A stretch of 64,000 nucleotides of DNA from Haemonchus contortus (Eukaryota; Nematoda; Chromadorea; Rhabditida; Trichostrongylidae). Under the pieces are notes generated by a model. It did not search any database. It was not told the origin of the DNA and worked only from the letters and a program-made list of their open reading frames with translations. The DNA lies in NCBI GenBank assembly GCA_000469685.2, contig LS997564.1, positions 5,606,591 to 5,670,590 of the forward strand, given 5' to 3'. Positions 54,764 to 64,000 of this stretch are shown here, piece by piece. Numbering within the stretch: the stretch's first letter is position 1; every line of letters starts with the position of its first letter. The position numbers were made by a program, and so were the translations under genes.

Positions 54764-57700
54764 ATGGATGTGCGTTCACGTAAAGAGCCGACAATTGGTG
54801 TTAGCCGAAATCTAACCGAAGTTTTTACTTTACTTCGGTCAAATGCTCAACAAAACAAGTATATCTATATGAACAGCACCATGCCTAGCACAAATAGGAG
54901 CAGAGATATTGCTGGTAGGAGTGTATGTCAAATTTTGTTGCCATTATTGAAATTCATTCTATTTCAACATGCTTAGAGGAGAAAATGAGCCTTGTCAGCC
55001 TTGAAGAAGGTGGAGATCATTCCGATGACTCACAAAGGCAACCGATGTGGATTCATACCTGTGATGAAGTAGAATTCGAGTTTGGACGGTAGGTGATTTT
55101 ACTGAATCTTTGCATAAATGGTGCTCATAACGGATTCATAGTCGGCTTCTTTACTTTTGTTCATCAATTTTTCTCCATGGAAGAGTGTGCTTCTCAGTGA
55201 TTTGCAGACTTTTTCGAAATTTTGACCTCGGAATTCTTTAATGTGGAATTTCCTGCTAGCCGAATTGGCTTTATAGAGTTCGGAGTCGTGTCGAGGAGTT
55301 GGCCAATGCGCAACAAAAACATATTTCACGACCAAATTTTGGAGATGAAGCCTTTGAAGCAGAAGAAAGGCGAATGGAAAGCATGACGGAACAAATCACA
55401 TCAATGCTGGCACATTGTCAACGACTGATTAAGTGGGTGTCATTTTACCATCTCTCAATTTTGACTTAACTAAAAAAGTTGCTTTGCTTTGGTGCTTTCA
55501 ATCTCATATTTTGTTTGCCTTTCTCGAAGCCTTCTGAGACTCCCAATCTTTCCAAATCCAGATATGAAACGAAAAACCACCTCCTTTCTCATTAGGTCAC
55601 TGCTATTCATGCAAAATACAAACTTACCAGTTGGCCGGTATCTGTTACATCATTACGACCACTATAACTCTGAAAGAACTGAGGCTCTCGGCTCGGTTAA
55701 ATAACGGTGCAAATTGTGAAGGATATGTCTGACATGACATTGTGATATCTTATCAGTCAGTAAAAGTTTTTTCTCTAAGAGTCTAAAGAAGACAAATTGT
55801 CACTAAATTGTCCAGATAAGCAGGAGGCGGTCAGTGAGGTGTATCGAGGTGTTTCAAGAAGTTTCAAGAATTTCAAAGAGCTGGCAATAGCTGTTTCACC
55901 TCGTTAATCTTGTTGTTTTGGTCACATTGAGTTTCGACGAACCCTCACTAATTTATTTGTCTGGGGTTCTTCATGCAAAGCAACCAAACAGCGCAATAGA
56001 ATATGCATCGGATTAGATCACTTTTTCCTGTTGAATGCTTCAAACTTGTGTAGCCTTAACATGATCGATATCGCTGTGCTTTCGAATGTTCTATGTATCC
56101 GTAGGCGAGAGAGAATTTGGCCGTTTTGAGAGAAGAAAAAATTACAATTGCAAAGAAAGGTGCATGTAAATTCAATGTCTCCGTACAATCGTGAACAGTG
56201 TTAATTTCTTCGCTATTCATTTTCAATCATAATCTCACTTCCTATTTGGAACTGCTTTTTCTGGAATCGCACCTTCCCTTGTTATCCTCTCCTTCGCAAC
56301 CGCCAAAGCTGTTTTAGTTGTAAGGGATTATCTTAGTATTGGTTTTTCAGCATGATCTCGTCACAAAATCCTCGTCAGGAGAACATCTCTGAGCGAAAAC
56401 TTCGCGAAAACACGGTTTCAGCTTTAATCTTCACTCTCAGTCAGTTGACAAATGAGTTCCGCACTCGCCAGTCCAAATACTTAAAAGACATTAAGGTTAG
56501 TCGCTCAAATATAATCGAATTTGGAAAGTTCGTGGTTGATTCATGCAGTTTTCTTAACTTTGCATTGCTCTAGTTATTTGTTTGTTTTGTCCTTATTTAT
56601 CCACATAAACGCGTCTATCAGCAAAACGGATAAGGAGATTAAAAGCCTCGGAAATGGTTCAGCAATTTAGCCAATCATTCCGACGTAACCATAAACAACG
56701 AAGATGACATTCGAAAGGTACTTCAATACCCTCCTGAGCTATTAAAATGCATCGCCAATATTCCTGCAAACGCCGTTTTTATATTATCAGATGCTGATTA
56801 TGCTATGTATACATCATGATAGCAAATTTATTTGATTATCCAAGCAAAGTTTTTGAATATTGGTGCAGAAAATTAATGGCCCTTATGAAGAATAAGTTTC
56901 TACATTGGGCCGAGGCGATGTAGTGCCAAGTAGCGCACTATCACAGGCAAATGGTTTCGGTTTTGAATTCCGGATCGATAAACACTTAGGCCAAGACTTC
57001 CATACCTTCGTGGTCGATTAACTGGTACAGGACTCGTCTGGAAGGATAAAAGCACTGGCTCGATCATTGGCTGGGCACCGCGAGCCATTGTATAACCCAC
57101 ATACGAATTCAATACGCTACTACGATTCTAAATGGAAGTCGAGACGCATCCCTCAGACGGGATTGATTAACGTCCCGAGGCTTTATCCTTTTATCCTCTT
57201 GAGTTTTTGTATCGATTTCACGTCCCTGACTGGTCTCTTAAAAATTCGAAGCAGCTTCACTCTCGAAAACTAAGGAGAACTGCTATGCAATGGATTTTTT
57301 TATCAGTTCCTGATTAGTTTGTAATTTCATTTGCAATAGCGAAACGCCCGCAAAAGGCCTGTACTAAAAGTTTTCGCAATAGTTTGTCTCAAGCATACAT
57401 GCCCTTGATTAGCTAATTAATGATTCCATATCTTTTGATGACTTTTCTCAGTTCTTTATATCCCTTTGTCTACCTAATTTCTGTCAGATTTGGAAGAGCC
57501 CTCTAACTTTCATCACATCCGCCCTGGATATTGACTTGTATATGCTGGGTATAGTTGGCAGACTTAGGTCAAATGTGAAGCACCGCTGTATTCCAACCTA
57601 ATTCTTCATAAATATTCTCACAGAATCGGACGAGCAATGTTGACAACTTTCTGGTCACCACCGGGCAGTCCGATGACCTACAGTGGGGCGAACTTGTTGA

Positions 57701-59001
57701 CGTGACGCCTTCACGAGAGTATACCATGGATCAAATCCAGCAATTGATGATGAATGAACAGGCAGTGAAGGAGAGAGAAAAAGAGGTGAGTTGTACAATT
57801 CAGCAAATAGTCTGAGAAATACAAATAGATGGTTCTTTCTTCTGAAGTATCATTCGTCTACAGTCATTGCATGAATTATGCTCTTCTAATGTTTTTTTCT
57901 CATTATCTCTTTTATTCCCACATCACTGAAAATTCCTTCGAGGAATTAGCAATTTGTGATTAGCGACAGAATCCTCGTTGTGAGATTCGGATGAATGTCA
58001 ATGTTTTCTATGCAACTTGAACCGCATGTCACCATTTTGCATGATGCATTCTGCAGAGTCAGATTGTGGACTATGCAGGCAACATATTTGTCTGTCTACA
58101 CAGTGGGCTGAATTGAGCGATTTCCACATTTTACATTTCAAACGGTGTATTTCAGGTACTGGTCGTCAATTCATCTATTCGAGAGTTGAATTCACTTTTT
58201 AAAGATTTGTCATCAATGGTCGTAGACCAAGGCACTATCCTCGATCGGTGAGATTTCGACTTCATACCTTGTCTATTCCGATGTTTTCATCAAGCATTGT
58301 AGCCCACGAGCACTTCTTATTCGCCATTCGTCCCATCACGTTGTTTCGGTCTACCGAAGCAACATATTACAAATTGTTGAAAACAGTTTGACATCTCCAA
58401 CCTTAACCTCCCAATTCATTCATCATTCATGTACGAATCCAACCGCAACGAACTTCAGTTATTTTCAAGGTTGGGGTTGAGAAGGTCAGCCGTTAGTTGG
58501 TTCGCTCATTTTCATCCTATATCTAAGCTTTCGATCGATTCGCCCAGCCTTAAGTCTTCCAATGATTCTTGTATCGTGGAAGCGATGCCTAGACATCTCA
58601 AGGAGGCAGGGGGAAGGGAACGCCTATAGATGGTTTGACAATTTTTCCAACAAATACACATTCAAGCTATAGATCGCACGTATAGTGATCTGTTCTGTTC
58701 AACAAAATTGCCCATAACATTGCCCTCTCGGTCACGGTTGAAAGAGCAATATTCCGCACCTTCTTCCTCAAAAACTGAAAAACTCGGATGGAGTCTCCCT
58801 GTCAAAGCAGAATGTATTTCAACTATATGTTTAAGGATCGACTATAATGTTGAACAAGCCTCGATCCGCGTTTCTCGCGCTGTGAGCAGTGTGCAGAAGG
58901 CAGAAAAACATCAACGTAATGACAAGAAAATGCACTGCATCTTCTGCCAAACGGTAGCCATCATTGTGATTCTCTTGCTAATTATTTTCACAAAACTTTG
59001 A
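54764..59001 (+). CDS. syx-16: Syntaxin 16, Qa-SNARE of endosome-to-Golgi transport
   Basis: Membrane-anchored t-SNARE of the trans-Golgi network. Seven exons: 54764-54914, 54977-55088, 55277-55432, 56351-56495, 57624-57785, 58156-58247, 58836-59001, totalling 984 nt or 327 aa (human about 325). The N-terminus SRNLTEVFTLLRSN matches the VPS45-binding peptide region of syntaxin 16. A Habc-type helical part follows, then the SNARE motif with the zero-layer glutamine Q267 in SSMVVDQGTILDRIDYNVEQ, and a C-terminal transmembrane anchor (TVAIIVILLLIIF). The ATG is just after CTTATAG, a weak trans-splice candidate. Intron 4 holds a SINE-like repeat. Confidence 0.94.
56905..57165 (+). repeat. SINE-like dispersed repeat, copy 2 (syx-16 intron)
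   Basis: From about 57032 to 57165 it aligns with the repeat at 46315-46455, sharing words such as ACTCGTCTGG, ATGGAAGTCGA and the CACATACG core. The head has GTAGTGCCAAGTAGCG (A-box-like) and GGTTTTGAATTCCGG (decayed B-box-like), as in an old tRNA-derived SINE. Confidence 0.6.
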
Positions 59002-60031
59002 ATACTGTCGTATTTGTATACTACTTCTTTCTTTAAGTGTCTATTACGGAGTCCAGAGGCATGACTGATTTGATAACACAGATTTTTTTATTCAAAATTG
59101 ATCCCAGATAATCTATTTTCCTAACTTTTAATTAACAAAGTCGAAGGCGCAGCAGGTTGTGAAATTTAAGTAGGAAACTGATCAAAAGCATATAGATTCC
59201 AGATTATCTCCATTTGTTCCCACTTAGTTGAAATGAGTGGAGATGAGGGGGTGGAGGAGAGTAGGGTATAGGCAGGAGCTTCTCAGGATGTAATCAAGAG
59301 CATCGAGGAGACTCTTCTCATATTAGAATATAATGTTCGATGAGGAAATGAAATTCGTGGCGTTCATAAGAGCGATCAGTGGGCGCCAGCCTGAGACTGC
59401 CAACCCATTCCAATGTTCTCGGTGAAGTTAGTCAAGGGAAGCTACGATTGAGAATTCGTTAGTTTCATTCTCCTCATTGGGCTGTTTGAGATAGGCAGCT
59501 AAATCTATAATTACCTACTAGAAGATAATCCTTCTTGTGTGACATTAAACGGGTGCATTTCGTCGTGAAAGGTTGAAATGAGTTTAAAGTTATTTCATAA
59601 AGGGTATAAGATTACTCCCTGTATCCTATTAGTCTGTATGTGTAGTTTTTTTCATAAATCTTGCCGGTTTAAGTTCTTCGCTTTACTTTTTCTTTGTGAT
59701 TATAGATTTCTTCTTTGTGGTCTTTGTGATTATAGATTTCTTCTTTGTGGTTATAGATTTCTGAATTGTAATGCCAAATTACATTATTGCCGTGTGTTGT
59801 CGTGAGCATAAGCTAACGTATTTCTCTTGCTACGAGTAAAAGTACACATATCGTGCGCTAATAAATATTAAAAAAAGCGTTTTACTACTCTCAAGGTTAC
59901 GGTTCATTCCAATCGTAGGATGTATTTGGTTCATTTATATATTTTTTAGCGAATGCCATTTATTAATGTTGTGAGAACACCGAGATCGCGTTTCTGAGTA
60001 CGATCCCATTCAGGGCAACTTCCAGGGTTGA
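59002..60031. other. Intergenic between syx-16 and the MORC gene
   Basis: One kilobase between genes on the same strand. It contains the short tandem repeat listed next; no exon was recognised. Confidence 0.45.
59691..59765. repeat. Short tandem repeat, period about 30 bp
   Basis: CTTTGTGATTATAGATTTCT is repeated about two and a half times between 59691 and 59765 with little change. Confidence 0.8.
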
Positions 60032-63000
60032 ATGACGTCGTCCGAGTCGGGTTCAAACGAATCCGCCGGGGCGGGTTTCGACACCTCCATTTTTCACAAG
60101 GCAACAATCAGCTATGAGTACCTGCACACCAACAGGTACTATTTCATTGTCTTACTTTCGTTTCAGAGTTTTTATTCCTGTTGAATTTATTTTACTCCAG
60201 CTCTTTTGTTTTTAAGAAGTGGTTGTTGTTAAATGGCAAAATATTCGAACTATTGATACACAGTAATGAGCGGCAAATTGAGTTTTTGTCAGAAGTGACG
60301 AAACCAATATTGGTAATGGTTTATGGGAGGTGAATCCTTACCGTATACTATAGCCGTAATATCTGAAACTAGCTGCTGTATGTGTTTGTTCCGCAACGTC
60401 GTAGCAGGTCCAAATGGTTATTTTGTGATTCGCTAAAAAAAAAACACACAAGGGATGCTTTCATGCTGCAGAGGTTGCTTAGATTGTTTCACTATAAACG
60501 GTGGAATTCCGTGGTTATGGTTACCTTGTGTTACTTCAAAATTTCAGTACGACGCACGAGTTTGTCTACGGTGCGATAGCTGAGCTTGTAGATAACTCTC
60601 GAGATGCTATGGCAAACAATTTACATATCGACTATGGTAGGTTTTTTCTTCTCAATACACATGACACCTTCTGGTCCTTTTTAATGTGGAAAGTTTTTTC
60701 TTCTATTGGATTGTAACATAAGTTCGTAGAGTTTTTTGTTAGGGTCATTTTAAACGATTCGCTTTGCTTTTTCGTAAAGTGTATTCGAAAGAGCTCTTTC
60801 TCCTCTATAAAACGGTATTATTCGTTTTTTTTTTTGGATAATCTAGTTGTACGTCTTTTTTCTGGCTCAGAATTGGAATATCCAGGAGGAGAAAATTAGC
60901 ATTTTCGACATCTGCTTTTCATCCAGGTCAATAAGCAGCCGAAGTCGCTCGGGACATATGCAGTGTGTATGAGGAAGGTGTCTTAGGTGTGTCTCTGGGT
61001 GGCCTCAGGAGAGACAATGAAACCGAGAGTCAAGCAAGACCTTCACTCAAAAAAGGTCATGATTTGCGTTTGGTGAGACTGGAAAGGAACGGTGCACTGG
61101 GAAATGCTCGAACGAAACGCTACTGTAAGCAAGGAGGTCTACATTGCCCAGCTAAACCGTTTTAGTGAGGCTATTCGGCTGAAAAGACCCGATAGACAAG
61201 GTCAGGTCATCTTGCTCCACGACAACGCCAGGCCCCATAATGCCTAAGTCGTCAAAACAGCACTCCAAAAGCTTGAATGAGTGGTTCTTCAGCATCCACC
61301 GTGCTTTCCGGATCCTGCACCTACCGACTACCACCTTTCCGCTCTCTGTCAAACCAAATGAGGAGTGTTACCTTCGATGGCGAAGAGGTCCTTAAAAACT
61401 GGCTCAACAACTTCTTCGACACCAGACCGGCCGATTTTTGGCGAAACGGCATCAACAAGTTGGTCGAGAGATTGGAAGAGTTTGCAAACAGTAATAGGAG
61501 GATACATCAATGATCGATTTATTATTATAATTATTGTTTTTTGCTGAAATAAACCTTTGTGGAAAAACTCTACGAACTTATGTTACAACCCAATACTTTA
61601 CACCTGTTGTGCCATGTTTTCTTGAAATGGCCCTGTTTTATGTGGTTTGTACTAGACGTTGGGCAATAATATCAAATTTTAGCTCCAAATGAAGAATATG
61701 GCGGTATGCTGTCTATACTTGACGATGGTTGTGGCATGGACCGAAAAGAGGTGAGCGTCAGATTTCAACGGTTGTTATTCTGTTAAGAAACGCGGAAAAT
61801 ATTCTGAACTTGTCTTTTTTAGGCTATTTCTGTGGTATCCTTTGGTCATTCCCTCAAAAGAATGGAGCCAGGGATGATAGGACAGTACGGGAATGGACTG
61901 AAATCGTTAGTGTACTATTCGCAAGTGAACGGCGCATGTTTGATCCAGCTTGCCGTCTAACTTTGAGCTATATTCCAAAATTTCTGGATTTTAGGGGTGC
62001 GATGCGAATCGCAAAGGATTTCATCATGTTTACGAAGAAAGACGGATTATTGACGTGCTTATTGTTATCACGAACATTTCACGAGATGTACTCCTTGAAA
62101 GAAGTATGCTATTACCGTTAATTCCGCTTCAGTTACCTATATATTATTGGAAGCGAAATATCGTTATCAGTTCTGTGGGACTACTAATGAACAAGAATGC
62201 GTATAGGTTTTTGTACCAGTCGCTTCATTCACACTCGAAGGTGGTTCGCGTGCAATGTACTGCGATTCACAAACACAGGCAAAGATGGTGAGTATCCATG
62301 TCTCTTTCTCGTAATCCTTAGCTTTCGTGTACTATCCGCCGCAGAGCAAGTGACAATAGGAAAGTTCGAAATCTGGAAAGGAGAAATAAAAGGCTTGGGG
62401 ACTTCATTCGTTTCTGCTTTTTACTTTAAGGAAGAGAGCTGCTGTCCTTCTGCGATGTTAACTTCTCTCTACTATCCAGTACCATGGTTATAGGAATTAT
62501 ATAAAAAAAGCTATTACGTCGCTGTCCTGTTTTGTAACTTCCATTTCAACTCCCCGATTTTTGCTTCTGGATGCTTTCAAAACTTATTGATGAATGAAGG
62601 TTCCCTTTTTACATTTGGGCTTGGGTTTTAATCAAATCATTTTTTTGCGTTGGCTTTGTCTGGGAACGCATTTCTTTTCAGCATTCTCAGTCGATGGACG
62701 TGATTTACAATTACACACCCTTCGATTCTCAGGTAATTATATTTCACGGGTTTTCGAACTATTTAATTGCTTTCCTGAAAGGTTTCTAGCTCCACGAAAA
62801 GCTAATTGCAGGACGCTCTTTTTGAACAGTTCGAACGCATCAGTAGTCCATCTGGGACCTTAATCGTGCTGTTCAACATGAGACGAATCGAAACCGGCGA
62901 TTTCGAGCTGAACTTCGACACTCCTTATGATGTGCGGCTGTCAAACTTTGAGGAGCAGAGGTATAACGTTGAGACTGCAACTTTGTTCCTTTATGAATAC

Positions 63001-63948
63001 ACCGTCTCTATGTGAATGGATTTCGAGTCATTTTTCTCACCCCTCCTACATGTCATTTTTGGTACTCTTCTAGAGAAGAAGAGCGGAACTCTCTGAGAGC
63101 CTACTTGTCTGTGCTTTATCTCAACCCGCGCATGAAGGTATAGTTACTTTTCAATGCAAAAATGCGGAATTTTGTTCTAAACGAGTGATCGTTCAGGTCT
63201 ATCTTCGTGGCAAAAAGGTTCTAACCAAAAGAATACTTAGCACTCTACTATATCCGTATAAATACAATTACACAGCCAAAAACTTGAAAGCATGTGCCAC
63301 AAAGGAGTTCGAGAGATGCGAGCAAAAGGTGAAAGAGGGTCAGTGTTTCATAATGTTATTTTGCCCATTTTTGTTATCATTTATTCATTCGACTCCCGAT
63401 CTCTCTCGTACTCGATGATATCATTTCTAGCGTATTATCTACATCTAGAATATCAGCATATGAATATCTTGAAAGCATAGCTCACTCGGCTTCCGTTGTC
63501 TTATTTTCTTGTTCCTTCTTTCGATGACTGCAGGAGTTATTCTACTGATAAACTACGACCGTCATTTGAAGCGTTGTGATTTTCAGTAAAAGAAATGCTG
63601 CGGATGTCGTCTTCAGCTCTGGGTGAATTTGAAGCGAGGCACCGTGGTCAAAATATCCACGCCAATAAAACCCTCCGTATTGAGCAACGATTACTTGCCA
63701 AGTGGGTAATAAAAATTTTTCGGTCTTTTTTCCATGCGTGATAGGGAAAGAAGTAGTAAATTGTCTGTAAAGGGCACGTGCCGATATGGAGGCAAAAAAA
63801 GAGCAAGCAGAGAAGCGTGCATCACTGGCGTTGAAGGTATGGTTATCAGGCAATTAACTTCCTGTTTCGATCAGTTTTAACATTCTTTTCAGGCTAAAAA
63901 TAATCCCATCCCATTAACTTTCTACTTTGGGTTGAACATTCATCATAG
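60032..63948 (+). CDS. morc-1: MORC-family GHKL ATPase (MORC2/morc-1 type), 5' part, cut by right edge
   Basis: MORC ATPases clamp DNA and act in gene silencing; C. elegans MORC-1 serves germline small-RNA silencing. Thirteen exons are visible: 60032-60135, 60548-60636, 61683-61750, 61823-61905, 61995-62103, 62207-62287, 62682-62732, 62812-62960, 63074-63137, 63197-63338, 63587-63701, 63773-63836, 63893-63948; all phases agree, giving 391 residues before the window ends. The Bergerat ATP fold is clear: E47-L-V-D50-N51, DDGCGM (78-83) and [10 protein letters not shown] (107-116). Then FHE and EVFVPVASF, the S5 domain ([16 protein letters not shown]) and the coiled coil inserted in S5 (KEMLRM to [13 protein letters not shown]), returning to [12 protein letters not shown]. 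The CW zinc finger, if present, lies beyond the edge. Intron 2 holds a mariner remnant. Confidence 0.93.
60711..61588 (+). mobile_element. mariner element, internally deleted, in MORC intron 2
   Basis: A 26-bp terminal repeat starting TTGTAACATAAGTTCGTAGA at 60711-60736 is matched exactly in inversion at 61563-61588. Because TA occurs at 60714-60715 and in mirror position on the right, the true ends may lie just inside (ACATAAG...), with TA as target duplication. The 0.88-kb length is short of the usual 1.3 kb, so the N-terminal part of the transposase is missing or deleted. Confidence 0.9.
60965..61513 (+). pseudogene. mariner transposase remnant (DD34D type)
   Basis: Plus-strand remnants in several frames. 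The catalytic part reads [11 protein letters not shown] with the second aspartate, and APTDYHL with the third aspartate 34 residues later, as in classic mariner. Two in-frame stops lie between them, and the rest ([20 protein letters not shown]) is in another frame. The first catalytic aspartate region is not recognisable. Inactive. Confidence 0.88.
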
Positions 63949-64000
63949 GTGCGTGTTTTATCATTTCAGTAATGATCTTGTGTCTATGTTTTCAAACTTC

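Noticed and set aside
55099..55335. Minus-strand open frame
   Set aside because: Partly antisense to syx-16 exon 3 and intron; no motif.
62055..62291. Long open frame after MORC exon 5 as part of the coding sequence
   Set aside because: Wrong phase. The exon 62207-62287 with acceptor GTATAG gives the conserved VFVPVASF block and joins both neighbours in phase.

Overview
The window looks like nuclear DNA of a clade V (strongylid or hookworm-like) nematode. It is AT-rich, and its genes are cut into many small exons with worm-type splice acceptors (TTTTCAG or close variants). Several start codons have such an acceptor directly in front of them, as expected for spliced-leader trans-splicing. The predicted proteins match Caenorhabditis families closely, and three of them (ddx-15, ucr-1, ced-6) lie together in C. 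elegans on the chromosome III cosmid F56D2, as I recall. Exon chains below were built by hand from reading frame, splice dinucleotides and phase; for each gene called complete the coding length closes exactly in frame.

Layout. 1-1170 (+): 3' end of an unrecognised gene. 1661-2265: TTAA-flanked piggyBac-type MITE. 2606-3909: Tc1/mariner (about DD37D) transposon with perfect TIRs and a broken transposase. 4824-11466 (-): ddx-15/DHX15 splicing helicase, 18 exons, 757 aa. 13032-16970 (+): ucr-1, core protein 1 of complex III, 472 aa. 16971-26428: a 9.4 kb gene-poor stretch with a foldback MITE carrying G/C homopolymers (20296-20713). 26429-31039 (+): ced-6/GULP engulfment adaptor, about 490 aa, with a second MITE in intron 1 and one aberrant splice acceptor. 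31040-33736: mostly non-coding with one orphan exon. 33737-40040 (-): WDR37 homologue, 472 aa. 40409-42586 (-): mrg-1/MRG15 chromatin factor, 392 aa, a likely operon partner of WDR37. 43411-45353 (+): NAA80-like actin N-acetyltransferase, 246 aa. 45354-49471: repeats, an inverted duplication and unresolved exons. 49472-54068 (-): KLHL18-like BTB-Kelch protein, 570 aa. 54764-59001 (+): syx-16/syntaxin 16, 327 aa, with a SINE-like repeat in an intron. 60032 to the right edge (+): MORC-family ATPase, cut off by the window, with a decayed mariner in its second intron.

The genes are unrelated housekeeping functions: splicing, respiration, corpse engulfment, chromatin, actin processing, ubiquitin ligase adaptor, endosome-to-Golgi fusion and silencing. 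No CRISPR array, rRNA or convincing tRNA gene was seen. I found no clear new biological system. The most informative novelties are three MITE families with visible target duplications, a candidate mrg-1/WDR37 operon, the broken ced-6 acceptor and an inverted duplication of an unknown exon.
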